DNA from: Burkholderiales bacterium
GTDB taxonomy: Bacteria; Pseudomonadota; Gammaproteobacteria; Burkholderiales; Burkholderiaceae_E
Assembly (NCBI GenBank): GCA_003577305.1
Contig: QEVL01000017.1
Location: forward strand, 37,652-101,651
Direction: 5' to 3'
Length of the DNA: 64,000 nucleotides
Each line of letters begins with the position of its first letter. The first letter of the stretch is position 1. The translations under genes and the position numbers were made by a program. This document shows, in pieces, positions 22,521-31,837 of this stretch. The notes below the pieces were generated by a model. The model saw nothing but the letters and a program-made list of their open reading frames with translations. It was not told the DNA's origin and searched no databases.

Positions 22521-23786
22521 TCAGTTCGAGCCCGAGACCCGCGGCGCTTCGGCGTAGATGACCAGGGGCTTGCCCTCGCCCTCGATCGCGTTCTCGTCGA
22601 CCACCACTTTCTGCACGTTCTGCAGGCTGGGCAGGTCGAACATGATGTCGAGCAGCGTCTGCTCGAGGATCGAGCGCAGCCCGCGCGCCCCGGTCTTGCG
22701 CTTGAGCGCCTTGCGGGCGACCGCCTGCAGCGCCGCCGGACGCAATTCGAGGTCGACGCCTTCCATTGCGAACAGCCGCTGGTACTGCTTGACCAGCGCG
22801 TTCTTCGGTTCGACCAGGATCTGCACCAGCGCGTCGGCATCGAGTTCGTCGAGCGTGGCCACGACCGGCAGCCGTCCGACCAGTTCGGGGATGAGGCCGA
22901 ACTTGACCAGGTCTTCGGGTTCGACTTCGCGCAGCACTTCCCCGACCGCGCGCTCGCTGGCGCTGCGCACCTCGGCGGCAAAACCGATGCCCGAGCGCTC
23001 GGAGCGGTTGCGGATGACCTTCTCGAGACCGTCGAACGCGCCGCCGCAGATGAACAGGATGTTGGTCGTGTCGAGCTGGACGAAGTCCTGGTTCGGATGC
23101 TTGCGCCCGCCCTGCGGCGGCACCGACGCGACCGTGCCCTCGATCAGCTTGAGCAGCGCCTGCTGCACGCCCTCGCCGGAGACGTCGCGGGTGATCGACG
23201 GGTTGTCGGACTTGCGCGAGATCTTGTCGATCTCGTCGATGTAGACGATGCCGCTCTGCGCCTTCTCGACCTCGTAGTTGCAGTTCTGCAGCAGCTTCTG
23301 GATGATGTTCTCGACGTCTTCGCCGACGTAGCCCGCCTCGGTGAGCGTGGTGGCGTCGGCGATCACGAACGGCACGTTGAGCAGGCGCGCCAGCGTCTGC
23401 GCGAGCAGCGTCTTTCCCGAGCCGGTGGGGCCCACCAGCAGGATGTTGCTCTTGGCGAGCTCGACGTCGTCTTTCTTGCCCTTGTGGCGCAGCCGCTTGT
23501 AGTGGTTGTAGACCGCCACCGAGAGGATCTTCTTGGCGCTCTCCTGGCCGATCACGTACTGGTCGAGGATGCCGCAGATCTCGGCCGGGGTCGGCAGGCC
23601 GCCCTTCTGGCTGCCCGCGGCGCCGTCGGCCTGGGTTTCGTCACGGATGATGTCGTTGCACAGTTCTATGCATTCGTCGCAGATGAACACCGAGGGACCG
23701 GCGATCAGCTTGCGCACCTCATGCTGGCTCTTGCCGCAGAACGAGCAGTACAGCAGTTTCTCGGTGGAACCCTTCTTGTCGGTCAT
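22521..23786 (-). CDS. clpX: ClpXP ATPase subunit ClpX
   Basis: ClpX is the hexameric AAA+ unfoldase that feeds tagged substrates to ClpP. The 421-residue protein opens with the zinc-binding domain (Cys14, Cys17, Cys36, Cys39 in [10 protein letters not shown] and [10 protein letters not shown]). The AAA+ core has Walker A GPTGSGKT, Walker [12 protein letters not shown], the ClpP-docking region around [10 protein letters not shown] and sensor-2 [15 protein letters not shown] lies 6 nt before the ATG. It is 66 nt downstream of clpP and likely in the same transcript; lon follows after 222 nt with no gene between. Confidence 0.98.
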   Translation of the reverse strand: MTDKKGSTEKLLYCSFCGKSQHEVRKLIAGPSVFICDECIELCNDIIRDETQADGAAGSQKGGLPTPAEICGILDQYVIGQESAKKILSVAVYNHYKRLRHKGKKDDVELAKSNILLVGPTGSGKTLLAQTLARLLNVPFVIADATTLTEAGYVGEDVENIIQKLLQNCNYEVEKAQSGIVYIDEIDKISRKSDNPSITRDVSGEGVQQALLKLIEGTVASVPPQGGRKHPNQDFVQLDTTNILFICGGAFDGLEKVIRNRSERSGIGFAAEVRSASERAVGEVLREVEPEDLVKFGLIPELVGRLPVVATLDELDADALVQILVEPKNALVKQYQRLFAMEGVDLELRPAALQAVARKALKRKTGARGLRSILEQTLLDIMFDLPSLQNVQKVVVDENAIEGEGKPLVIYAEAPRVSGSN

Positions 23787-23852
23787 GTTCGCTCCGGCCT
23801 GCCGGACTGCCGGGCGCGCCGCGGCCGGCGCTGCCCGGTCGGGTGGCGCCGC

Positions 23853-24515
23853 TCAGGCACCTTCGCCCCGCCTTGACAGAACCCTGTCGATCAGTCCGTA
23901 GCTTACCGCATCTTCCGAGGACATGAAGTTGTCGCGATCGGTGTCGGCCGCAATGCGCTCGAGCGGCTGCCCGGTCTTCTCGGCGAGGATCCGGTTCAGC
24001 CGCTCGCGCGTGTACAGGATCTCGCGCGCGTGGATCTCGATGTCCGAGGCCTGGCCGTGCGCGCCGCCCGAGGGCTGGTGGATCATGATGCGCGCGTTGG
24101 GCAGCGCGAAGCGCTTGCCCTTGCTGCCCGCGGCGAGCAGGAACGCACCCATGCTCGCGGCGATGCCCAGGCACAGCGTGCTGACCTCCGGCTTGATGAA
24201 CTGCATCGTGTCGTAGATCGCGAGTCCCGCCGACACCGACCCGCCGGGCGAGTTGATGTAGAAGGAGATGTCCTTGTCGGGGTTCTCGGATTCGAGGAAC
24301 AGCAGCTGCGCCACGATCAGGTTCGCCGACTGATCCATGACCGGGCCGACGAGGAAGATCACGTGCTCGCGCAGCAGCCGCGAATAGATGTCGTAGGCGC
24401 GCTCGCCACGCCCGCTCTGCTCGATGACGATCGGGACCATGCCCAGTCCCTGCGTCTCCTGGTGCTGCGCCAGGTGGGCGCTGACCAGGTCTTCCACCAA
24501 GCTGTTGAAGCTCAT
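23853..24515 (-). CDS. clpP: ATP-dependent Clp protease proteolytic subunit ClpP
   Basis: ClpP is the serine-protease barrel that works with ClpX or ClpA. The 220-residue product shows Ser121 in GIAASMGAF, His146 in [10 protein letters not shown] and the late Asp in [15 protein letters not shown], completing the triad, with the hydrophobic handle region between. The first 25 residues before [20 protein letters not shown] resemble the propeptide of other betaproteobacterial ClpPs. GGAGA lies before the ATG. It stands between tig and clpX, the normal order. Confidence 0.98.
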   Translation of the reverse strand: MSFNSLVEDLVSAHLAQHQETQGLGMVPIVIEQSGRGERAYDIYSRLLREHVIFLVGPVMDQSANLIVAQLLFLESENPDKDISFYINSPGGSVSAGLAIYDTMQFIKPEVSTLCLGIAASMGAFLLAAGSKGKRFALPNARIMIHQPSGGAHGQASDIEIHAREILYTRERLNRILAEKTGQPLERIAADTDRDNFMSSEDAVSYGLIDRVLSRRGEGA

Positions 24516-24547
24516 GCCTGTCTCCGTTGAATGCGGTTCGCGCGCTC

Positions 24548-25852
24548 TCAGCTGGCCGCCATCAGTTCTTCGAAGGCGAGCTCGCGGTCGGTCACGCGCG
24601 CTTTCGACTGCACCCAGTCGACCACGTTCTGCTCGACGACGATCGCCTCGATCTCGGCCAGCCGGTTGCGGTCGCTGAAGTAGTAGCGCACCACCTCGGC
24701 CGGGTTCTCGTAGGCCTGCGCGAATTCCTCGATCTGCCTGCGGATCTGGTCGGGCTTGGCCTGCAGGCCGTGCACGCGCACGATCTCGGCCACGATCAGG
24801 CCCAGGCGCACGCGCCGCTCGGCCTGGTCGCGGAAGGTGTCGGGCGGAATCGCCGGCAGGTTCTTCGGGTCCATGCCGCGCCGCCTGAGGTCTTCGATCG
24901 CGCGTTCGCCCAGGGCGTTGCTCTCGGCCTCGACCAGCGCCCTGGGCAGTTCGATGTTCGCGAGTCCGGCGATGGCCTCCATCGCGGCGACCTTGTTGCG
25001 CGCGCGCACCCGCTGCGCGACCTCGCGCTCGAGATTGGCACGGATGTCGGCGCGCATTCTGGCCAGATCGCCGTCGGGCACGCCGAGCTGGCGCGCGAAC
25101 GCCTCGTCGACCTCCGGCAGCTGCGGCGCCTCGACCTTCTTCACGCTGACCTCGAACTGCGCGGTCTTGCCGGCGAGCTCGGCCGACCCGTAGTCGGCCG
25201 GAAAGGCGACCGGGAAGGTCTTCGTCTCGCCGCTGCCCGCGCCGCGCACACCCGCCTCGAAATCGGGCAGCATCCGTCCTTCGCCCAGCACGAACGGGAA
25301 ATCGGTGGCCGATCCGCCCTGGAACGCCACCCCGTCGATCGTACCGGTGAAGTCGATCGTGACGCGGTCGCCGTCCTGCGCCGCACGCTCGGCCTGCGAC
25401 CAGGCGACACGCTGCTTGCGCAGCACCCCGATCGTCCTGTCGACGTCGGCCTCGCCCACCGGGCACGACACCCGCTCGAGCTCGAGCACGGACGGATCGC
25501 CCAGCACGATCTCGGGATAGACCTCGAAAGTCGCGGTGAAGCCGAGTTCGTGCTCGGGCGTGCCTTCGCGCGACTCGATCCGCGGCTGGCCGGCCACGCG
25601 CAGCTTGTGCTCGTCGACGGCCTCGCTGAACGCCTTCGAGACCGCGTCGCCCAGCACCTCGGCGTGTACCTGCGAGCCGTAGGAGCGCTCGATCATCTTC
25701 ATCGGCACCTTGCCCGGCCGGAAGCCGGGCATCTTCACGTTGCGCGAAAGCTTGCGCAGGCGCTCGCCCACCTGGCGGTTGATCTCGGCCACCGGCACGG
25801 CCATGGCCAGCTTGCGCTCGAGCGCGCCGGTCGTTTCAAGTTGCGTTGCCAT
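24548..25852 (-). CDS. tig: Trigger factor (ribosome-associated chaperone)
   Basis: Trigger factor binds ribosomal protein L23 at the exit tunnel and shields nascent chains. The 434-residue protein has the ribosome-binding domain with the signature [19 protein letters not shown] (about 41-59), the FKBP-type PPIase domain (about 160-245, [19 protein letters not shown] and [19 protein letters not shown]), and the helical C-terminal chaperone arms. It is the first protein gene of the tig-clpP-clpX run. tRNA-Leu lies 57 nt upstream, so the mRNA is probably produced by processing of a tRNA-mRNA transcript. Confidence 0.97.
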   Translation of the reverse strand: MATQLETTGALERKLAMAVPVAEINRQVGERLRKLSRNVKMPGFRPGKVPMKMIERSYGSQVHAEVLGDAVSKAFSEAVDEHKLRVAGQPRIESREGTPEHELGFTATFEVYPEIVLGDPSVLELERVSCPVGEADVDRTIGVLRKQRVAWSQAERAAQDGDRVTIDFTGTIDGVAFQGGSATDFPFVLGEGRMLPDFEAGVRGAGSGETKTFPVAFPADYGSAELAGKTAQFEVSVKKVEAPQLPEVDEAFARQLGVPDGDLARMRADIRANLEREVAQRVRARNKVAAMEAIAGLANIELPRALVEAESNALGERAIEDLRRRGMDPKNLPAIPPDTFRDQAERRVRLGLIVAEIVRVHGLQAKPDQIRRQIEEFAQAYENPAEVVRYYFSDRNRLAEIEAIVVEQNVVDWVQSKARVTDRELAFEELMAAS

Positions 25853-25909
25853 CTCGGGTCATCCAGGATCTCGAACAGGGAGGCGATCCGCGTGGATCGC
25901 GAGGTGCCG

Positions 25910-25994
25910 TGGTGCGGCCGAAAGGACTCGAACCTTCACGCCTCGCGGCGCCAGGACCTAAACCTGGTGCGTCTACCAATTCCGCCACGGCCGC
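25910..25994 (-). tRNA. tRNA-Leu (TAG)
   Basis: An 85-nt class II tRNA with encoded CCA. The acceptor stem GCGGCCG pairs with CGGCCGC, the anticodon stem CCAGG/CCTGG holds loop TTTAGGT (anticodon UAG), there is a variable arm, and the T loop is GGTTCGAGTCC. It precedes tig on the same strand. Confidence 0.97.
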
Positions 25995-26004
25995 GAAACC
26001 GCCC

Positions 26005-26010
26005 ATTCTA
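26005..26010 (-). promoter_or_regulatory. -10 element TAGAAT for tRNA-Leu and tig
   Basis: Read leftward, TAGAAT ends 10 nt before the mature tRNA 5' end, implying a leader of only a few nucleotides. No convincing -35 is present. Confidence 0.45.
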
Positions 26011-26054
26011 AACGATGCGGCAGCGAGCCCCGGCACCGCGCATCCGGCCCGGCC

Positions 26055-26060
26055 TACAAT
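26055..26060 (+). promoter_or_regulatory. -10 element TACAAT, probable leaderless start of hpnC
   Basis: TACAAT ends 7 nt before the hpnC ATG, so initiation would fall on the start codon. No ribosome-binding site is present ahead of hpnC. Confidence 0.5.
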
Positions 26061-26067
26061 CGCGGCC

Positions 26068-26901
26068 ATGTCATCCACCCTGCTCGGCCCGCTCGACCAC
26101 TACGAGAACTTCCCGGTGGGTTCGCTGCTCGTTCCGGCGCGGCTGCGCCCGGCGGTCGTGGCGATCTACCGGTTCGCACGCCACGCCGACGATCTCGCCG
26201 ACGAGGGCGACGCCTCGCCGACCGAGCGGCTGGCGGCGCTCGGCGAGCTCGATCGCGCACTGCGCGGCGAGACCGGCGATCCGCCGGTGCTCGCCCGGCT
26301 GCGCCCTCACCTGCAGGCGCACGCGCTGCCGGTGGAGCCGCTGCGCGCACTGCTGTCGGCGTTCGCGCAGGACGTCGACGCGGTGCGCCACCCCGACTGG
26401 GCCAGCGTCACCGACTACTGCAGCCGTTCGGCCAACCCGGTCGGCGAACTGATGCTGCGACTGTTCGGCGCCTGGAACCCGCGCACGCGCGTTCACTCCG
26501 ACCAGATCTGCACCGCGCTGCAGCTGCTGAATTTCCTGCAGGACCTCGCCCCCGACTGGCGCCGCGACCGGCTCTACCTGCCGCTGGACGAACTTCACCT
26601 GGCCGGACTGTCCGAGGACGATGTCGCCCGATCGGTGAACGCCGGCCACGCGAGCCCGGCGCTCGCGCACTTCGTCGCCGGCCAGCTGGGCCGCGCGCGC
26701 GCGCTGCTCGAATCGGGCGCCGTACTGGCGCGGCAGGTGCCCTGGCGCCTGTCGCTCGAGCTGCGCGCGATCGTCGCCGGCGGGCTGCGCGTGGCCGAGC
26801 AGCTGCGCGCCGCGGGCCACGACCCGATCGCGCATCGCCCCTTGCTCGGCTGGCGCGACGCGCCGGCTCTGGCGCGGCTCTGGTGGCGAGCCGCGAAATG
26901 A
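26068..26901 (+). CDS. hpnC: Hydroxysqualene synthase HpnC
   Basis: HpnC converts presqualene diphosphate to hydroxysqualene in the three-enzyme bacterial squalene route. The 277-residue product has the squalene/phytoene-synthase fold with two Asp-rich motifs: HADDLADEGD near residue 38 and NFLQDLAPDWRRDRLYLPLD near 155. The start HYENFPVGSLLVPARLRPAV and SRSANPVGELMLRLFG are typical of HpnC rather than HpnD. It is the first gene of hpnC-hpnD-hpnE and overlaps hpnD by 4 nt. Confidence 0.95.
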   Translation: MSSTLLGPLDHYENFPVGSLLVPARLRPAVVAIYRFARHADDLADEGDASPTERLAALGELDRALRGETGDPPVLARLRPHLQAHALPVEPLRALLSAFAQDVDAVRHPDWASVTDYCSRSANPVGELMLRLFGAWNPRTRVHSDQICTALQLLNFLQDLAPDWRRDRLYLPLDELHLAGLSEDDVARSVNAGHASPALAHFVAGQLGRARALLESGAVLARQVPWRLSLELRAIVAGGLRVAEQLRAAGHDPIAHRPLLGWRDAPALARLWWRAAK

Positions 26902-27746
26902 CGCCGGACGAATACTGCGCGGACAAGGCCGCGCGCAGCGGCTCGAGCTTCTACTACAGCTTCCTGTTCCTGCCGCCCGAGCGCAGGCGGGCGATCACGG
27001 CGCTGTACGCATTCTGCCGCGAAGTCGACGACACGGTCGACGAGGCCGGCGATCCGCAGGTGGCGCGTGCGCGCCTGGACTGGTGGCGCGGCGAGGTCGA
27101 CCGCATGTTCGCCGGCGATGCGCAGCATCCGGTCGCACTGGCGCTGGCGCCGCACCTGCAGAGCTGCTCGATTACCCGGGCGCGACTCGCGACGATCATC
27201 GACGGCATGCAGATGGATCTCGAGCAGGACCGCTACCTCGACTTCGAGGCACTGCGGCTGTACTGCCATCGCGTGGCCGGCGTGGTGGGCGTGCTCGCGG
27301 CGGGCATTTTCGGCGCGCGCAGCCCCGCCACCCTCGAATATGCCGAGCGGCTCGGACTGGCCTTCCAGCTCACCAACATCATCCGCGACGTGGGCGAGGA
27401 CGCGCGCAAGGGCCGCGTCTACCTGCCGATCGAGGACCTCCAGCGCTTCGGGGTCGCGGCGCACGAGATCCTCGCTTCGCGCCCGAGCGAGCGCTTCGTC
27501 GAGCTGATGCGCTTTCAGGCGGCGCGCGCACGCGAACAGTACCGGCAGGCGTTCGCACTGCTCGAGCCGTCCGAGCGGCGCGCGCAGCGCCCCGGCCTCA
27601 TGATGGCGGCGATCTACGCGCGGCTGCTCGACGAGATCGAGCGCGACGGCTTCAGGGTGCTCACGCACCGCACCTCGCTCACCCCGTTGCGCAAGTTCTG
27701 GCTGGCGTGGAAGACCTGGATCACCGGCCGCCTGCCGCGCGTATGA
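26898..27746 (+). CDS. hpnD: Presqualene diphosphate synthase HpnD
   Basis: HpnD condenses two farnesyl diphosphates to presqualene diphosphate, the first step of the route completed by HpnC and HpnE. The 282-residue product starts MTPDEYCADKAARSGSSFYY, the family N-terminus, with Asp-rich sites CREVDDTVDE and LTNIIRDVGEDARKGRVYLP. The ATG at 26898 overlaps the hpnC stop as ATGA; a GTG 15 nt upstream is also in frame but lies inside hpnC and adds residues outside the family. The stop overlaps hpnE by 4 nt. Confidence 0.95.
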   Translation: MTPDEYCADKAARSGSSFYYSFLFLPPERRRAITALYAFCREVDDTVDEAGDPQVARARLDWWRGEVDRMFAGDAQHPVALALAPHLQSCSITRARLATIIDGMQMDLEQDRYLDFEALRLYCHRVAGVVGVLAAGIFGARSPATLEYAERLGLAFQLTNIIRDVGEDARKGRVYLPIEDLQRFGVAAHEILASRPSERFVELMRFQAARAREQYRQAFALLEPSERRAQRPGLMMAAIYARLLDEIERDGFRVLTHRTSLTPLRKFWLAWKTWITGRLPRV

Positions 27747-29110
27747 GGCCGCGGTCGCTGGCGCCCGCAGTGGCGGTGGTGGGCGCCGGCTGGGCCGGTC
27801 TGGCGGGGGCGCTGGCGCTGGCCGAGGCGGGGCTGCGGGTGACGCTGTTCGAGACGGCGCCACAGGCCGGCGGGCGCGCACGCAGCGTGACGCTCGCCAC
27901 GCCGCTCGGCCCGATCGCGATCGACAACGGCCAGCACCTGATCGTCGGCGCCTATCGCCAGACGCTCGGGCTGCTCGCGCGGCTCGGCGCCGGGCCGCTG
28001 CTGCGGCGCCACCGCTTGCACCTCGTGTCGGATCGCGGCCTGTCGCTGCGCGCCGCGCCGCTGCCGGCGCCGCTGCATCTGGGCTGGGGATTGCTGCGCG
28101 CCGGCGGGCTCGACTGGAGCGAACGCATGGCGATGCTGCGGATGATGCGCGCGCTGCGACGTGCGCGCTGGCAGGTTCGGCCGAACGAGACCGTCGCGGC
28201 GCTGCTCGAGCGTCTTGCCCAGCCGTCGGGACCGGTCTCGAAGCTGTGGGCACCGCTGTGCGTGGGCGCGCTGAACACGCTGCCGGCGCACGCCTGCGCG
28301 CGCAGTTTCGCTGCAGTGCTGCGCGACACGCTGGGCGCGGCCAGACACGACTGCGACTTCGTCGCGCCCGACGCGCCGCTGGGCGCTCTGCTGCCGGATC
28401 GGGGCCTCGCGCGGCTGCGTGCGCTCGGCGCGACGATCCGGCTGCGCAGCACGTTGCGCGAGCTTCGGCGCTCGCCGTCGGGCTGGCGGCTCGATGCGGC
28501 CGAAGAGCCGTTCGCCGCGCTGCTGCTGGCGCTGCCGCCATGGTCGGCAGCGGCGCCGCTGGGCCGTCTCGGCGTGGACACTTCCGTGCTGCAGCGCTTC
28601 GTGCCCGAACCGATCGCCACCGCCTGGGCGCTGTGGCCGGCCGGCGAAGCTCCCCGGCTCGCGCGCTGGTCGATGCTCGAGGAAGATCCGCAGCGCGCAC
28701 GCTTCGGGCAATGGGTATTCGATCGCGGGATCATCGGCCCGGCGCGCGTGGCCGGCGTCGTGGTGAGCGTGGCGAGCCGCATCGCCGACCAGCCGGCGCA
28801 GGCACTCGCCGACGGCATCGCGGCGCAGCTGCGCGACGCGTTCGGTGGCCCGGCACCGTCGGCGATCCGCATCGTCACCGAGCGCCGCGCGACTTTCCGC
28901 TGCACGCCCGGCCTGCAGCGCCCGGCCTGCGACCACTTCGGGCGCGAAGCGCCCGGCCTGTGGCTGGCCGGCGACTATACCTGGCCCGACTATCCGGCGA
29001 CGATCGAAGCGGCGGTGCGCAGCGGCCAGCGCGCCGCCGCCGGCATGCTCGCGAGTCTCGCTGCCGCGCCGCAACCGCAGCACGGGCACGCGACCGACGT
29101 TCCTGCCTGA
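27743..29110 (+). CDS. hpnE: Hydroxysqualene dehydroxylase HpnE
   Basis: HpnE is an FAD-dependent amine-oxidase-fold protein that removes the hydroxyl of hydroxysqualene to yield squalene. The 455-residue product has the dinucleotide motif VAVVGAGWAGLAGALALAEA near the N-terminus, FETAPQAGGRAR, IDNGQHLIVGAY and the C-terminal FAD block APGLWLAGDYTWPDYPATIE. It is coupled to hpnD by ATGA. No squalene-hopene cyclase follows: the next gene is convergent radA, so the cyclase must be elsewhere in the genome. Confidence 0.94.
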   Translation: MRPRSLAPAVAVVGAGWAGLAGALALAEAGLRVTLFETAPQAGGRARSVTLATPLGPIAIDNGQHLIVGAYRQTLGLLARLGAGPLLRRHRLHLVSDRGLSLRAAPLPAPLHLGWGLLRAGGLDWSERMAMLRMMRALRRARWQVRPNETVAALLERLAQPSGPVSKLWAPLCVGALNTLPAHACARSFAAVLRDTLGAARHDCDFVAPDAPLGALLPDRGLARLRALGATIRLRSTLRELRRSPSGWRLDAAEEPFAALLLALPPWSAAAPLGRLGVDTSVLQRFVPEPIATAWALWPAGEAPRLARWSMLEEDPQRARFGQWVFDRGIIGPARVAGVVVSVASRIADQPAQALADGIAAQLRDAFGGPAPSAIRIVTERRATFRCTPGLQRPACDHFGREAPGLWLAGDYTWPDYPATIEAAVRSGQRAAAGMLASLAAAPQPQHGHATDVPA

Positions 29111-29198
29111 ACACGCCTGCCTGAGCGCGGCCGCGACGGCCGGGCGGCGCCGTGCGGTGCGCGTGGCGCAGATCCGTGCGCGCCGCACCGCCGCTTGC

Positions 29199-30557
29199 TC
29201 AGCCCCAGGCGGCGTCCAGCGCCTGATCGATGCGCTCGAGCCCGACCGCCTCCAGCCCCTCGAAAGCACGCTTCGGCGCGTTCGCGCGCGGGATCAGCAC
29301 CCGCGAGAAACCCAGCTTGGCCGCCTCGCGCAGCCGCTCCTGGCCGCGCGGCGCGGGCCGGATCTCGCCGGCCAGCCCGACCTCGCCGAACACGGCGAAG
29401 CCGCGCGGCAGCGCGCGGTTCTTCAGCGACGAGACGATCGCGAGCAGCACCGCCAGGTCGGCCGCCGGCTCGCCGATGCGCACCCCGCCCACCGCGTTGA
29501 CGAAGACGTCCTGGTCGTAGCAGGCAATGCCCGCGTGCCGGTGCAGCACCGCCAGCAGCATCGCCAGCCGGTTGTGCTCCAGCCCGACCGAAAGGCGCCG
29601 CGGGTTGGGCACGTGCGCGGTGTCGACCAGCGCCTGGATCTCCACCAGCAGCGGACGAGTGCCCTCCTGCGTGACCAGCACGCACGCGCCGGGCACCCGC
29701 TCCGCGTGCTGCGACAGGAACAGCGCCGACGGGTTGGCCACGCCGCGCAGCCCGCGATCGGTCATCGCGAACACGCCCAGTTCGTTGACCGCGCCGAAGC
29801 GGTTCTTGAACGCGCGCACCAGCCGGTACGACGAGTGCGTGTCGCCCTCGAAGTAGAGCACCGTGTCGACCATGTGCTCGAGCACCCGCGGGCCGGCGAG
29901 CGTGCCCTCCTTCGTCACGTGGCCGATCATCACCATCGCCACGCCGAACTGCTTGGACAGCCGGGTGAGCTGCGCGGCGCACTCGCGCACCTGCGCCACC
30001 GAGCCGGGCGCCGACTGCAGCTGCGACGAATACAGGGTCTGGATCGAGTCGATCACCACCACCGCCGGCCGGCGCTGCTGCACCACGGTGCAGATGCGCT
30101 CGAGCTCGATCTCGGGCAGCAGCGGCAGGCGCGCGTCGCCCGCACCCAGCCGCCGCGCGCGCAGCGCGACCTGCGAGGCCGACTCCTCGCCGGTAACGTA
30201 GAGCACCTCGAGCGAGGCCGACAGGTGCGCCAGCGCCTGCAACAGCAGCGTAGACTTGCCGATGCCCGGATCGCCGCCGATCAGCACCACCGAACCCTCG
30301 ACCAGCCCGCCACCGAGCACGCGATCGAATTCACCGATGCCGGTGCCGACGCGCCCGCTCTCCTGCGCGGGCACCGCATCGAGCATCACCACCTCGTGTG
30401 TGGGCGCGAGTGACTGGTAGCGGTGAGCCTCTGCGCGGCCCGCCACCGCTGCCTCGCCGAGCGTGTTCCAGGCGCCACAGTGCGGGCACTGGCCTTGCCA
30501 CTTCGGGGTGGCGCCGCCGCATTCGCCGCAGACGTACTGCGTCTTCGCCCTGGCCAT
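29199..30557 (-). CDS. radA: DNA repair protein RadA
   Basis: RadA (Sms) is a RecA-like ATPase that drives branch migration during recombination. The 452-residue protein begins with a zinc finger (Cys10, Cys13, Cys24, Cys27 in YVCGECGGATPKWQGQCPHC). A RecA core follows with Walker A GGDPGIGKST, the RadA-specific FKNRFGAVNELGVF, and a Lon-like C-terminal domain (LSVGLEHNRLAMLLAVLHRH, VNAVGGVRI and FGEVGLAGEIRPA). It begins 14 nt after the alr stop, so alr-radA is a two-gene run. Confidence 0.97.
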   Translation of the reverse strand: MARAKTQYVCGECGGATPKWQGQCPHCGAWNTLGEAAVAGRAEAHRYQSLAPTHEVVMLDAVPAQESGRVGTGIGEFDRVLGGGLVEGSVVLIGGDPGIGKSTLLLQALAHLSASLEVLYVTGEESASQVALRARRLGAGDARLPLLPEIELERICTVVQQRRPAVVVIDSIQTLYSSQLQSAPGSVAQVRECAAQLTRLSKQFGVAMVMIGHVTKEGTLAGPRVLEHMVDTVLYFEGDTHSSYRLVRAFKNRFGAVNELGVFAMTDRGLRGVANPSALFLSQHAERVPGACVLVTQEGTRPLLVEIQALVDTAHVPNPRRLSVGLEHNRLAMLLAVLHRHAGIACYDQDVFVNAVGGVRIGEPAADLAVLLAIVSSLKNRALPRGFAVFGEVGLAGEIRPAPRGQERLREAAKLGFSRVLIPRANAPKRAFEGLEAVGLERIDQALDAAWG

Positions 30558-30571
30558 CGCCGGCGCCGCGA

Positions 30572-31654
30572 TCAGCAGGCCGCGTCGTCTTCGACGCGCA
30601 GCGGCACGCGCTGGGCGAGCGCGCACATCAGTTCGTAGCCGATGGTGCCGCTCGCGCGCGCCACCGCGTCGATCGGGACGATCTCGCCCCACAGTTCGAC
30701 CGCCGAGCCTGCGCGCGCGCCCGGCACCGGGCCGAGGTCGACCATCAGCATGTCCATCGCGACCCGTCCGACGGTGACCGTGCGCACGCCGTCGACCGCG
30801 ACCGGAGTGCCGCTGGGCGCGTGCCGCGGATAACCGTCGGCGTAGCCGCAGGCCACAACGCCGATGCGCATCGGCCCGGCCGCGCGAAAGATCGAACCGT
30901 AGCCGACCGCATCGCCGGCGGCCAGCTCCTGCACCGCGATCAGCCGCGATTCGAGCCGCATCGTCGGACGCAGGCCGAGCGAGCGCGCATCGCCCTCGCC
31001 GAACGGCGTGGCACCGTAGAGCATCACGCCGGGCCGGATCGCATCGCCGCGCGCATCGGGCACCTGCAGCGTGGCCGCCGAATTCGCCAGCGAACGCGGC
31101 GCCTGCAGCCCTTCGGCAGCCGCTTCGAAGCGGCGCAGCGCCTCGTCGGTGCCGCCGTCGAGATCGGCGTTGGCAAAATGCGTCATCAGCGACAATCGGC
31201 TCACCCAGGGCAGCCGCGCGAGCCGCGCGAACGCCTCGCGAAACGCGTCGTGACCGAAGCCGAGGCGATTCATCCCGCTGTTGAACTTCAGGAACACCTC
31301 GATCGACGCCGGCGTGCGCAGCGCCTCCAGCCATTCGATCTGGCGCGCCTCGTGCACCACCAGCGACAGCCGCTCGCGCGCCGCCTGGTCGACGTCGTCG
31401 GGATCGAACGCGCCCTCGAGCATCAGCACCGGGCCGCTCCAGCCCTCGCGGCGCAACTGCGCAGCGCCGTCGAACTCGATCAGCGCCAGTCCGTCGGCCG
31501 CGGCGAAGCCGCGCGCCGCGGTGGAAAGTCCGTGGCCGTAGCCATTGGCCTTGACCACCGCCCAGAGAAAGCGGCCCGGCGCCCGCTCGCGCGCAAGCGC
31601 CAGGTTGTGGCGCATCGCGGGGATCGAGACGGTGGCGCAGATCGGGCGGGGCAT
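30572..31654 (-). CDS. alr: Alanine racemase
   Basis: Alr interconverts L- and D-alanine for peptidoglycan using PLP. The 360-residue protein has the PLP lysine Lys35 in AVVKANGYGHG, the barrel segments VFLKFNSGMNRLGF and LMTHFANAD, and GDAIRPGVMLYGATPF. The active-site tyrosine is in DAVGYGSIFRA, followed by the C-terminal VGRVAMDMLMVDL. This C-terminal phrase is shared by catabolic and biosynthetic forms. It diverges from lplT and precedes radA, an order shared with other Burkholderiales. The exposed start has no clear ribosome site. Confidence 0.96.
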   Translation of the reverse strand: MPRPICATVSIPAMRHNLALARERAPGRFLWAVVKANGYGHGLSTAARGFAAADGLALIEFDGAAQLRREGWSGPVLMLEGAFDPDDVDQAARERLSLVVHEARQIEWLEALRTPASIEVFLKFNSGMNRLGFGHDAFREAFARLARLPWVSRLSLMTHFANADLDGGTDEALRRFEAAAEGLQAPRSLANSAATLQVPDARGDAIRPGVMLYGATPFGEGDARSLGLRPTMRLESRLIAVQELAAGDAVGYGSIFRAAGPMRIGVVACGYADGYPRHAPSGTPVAVDGVRTVTVGRVAMDMLMVDLGPVPGARAGSAVELWGEIVPIDAVARASGTIGYELMCALAQRVPLRVEDDAAC

Positions 31655-31837
31655 CGGGACGGGCGGGCCGGATGCGTCAACTTAACACACGGTGGTGCAG
31701 AGGGATCATGGTATAACCCGACCCGCGCTCAGCGGCGGGACCATCGGTCGCACGGCACGGCGCGCCGGCAGACCGGCCAGGCCGCCCATGAGAGCGGGAA
31801 GCCGGCGCTCGAACGGAGACACGAGAGCCCTTTGCGG

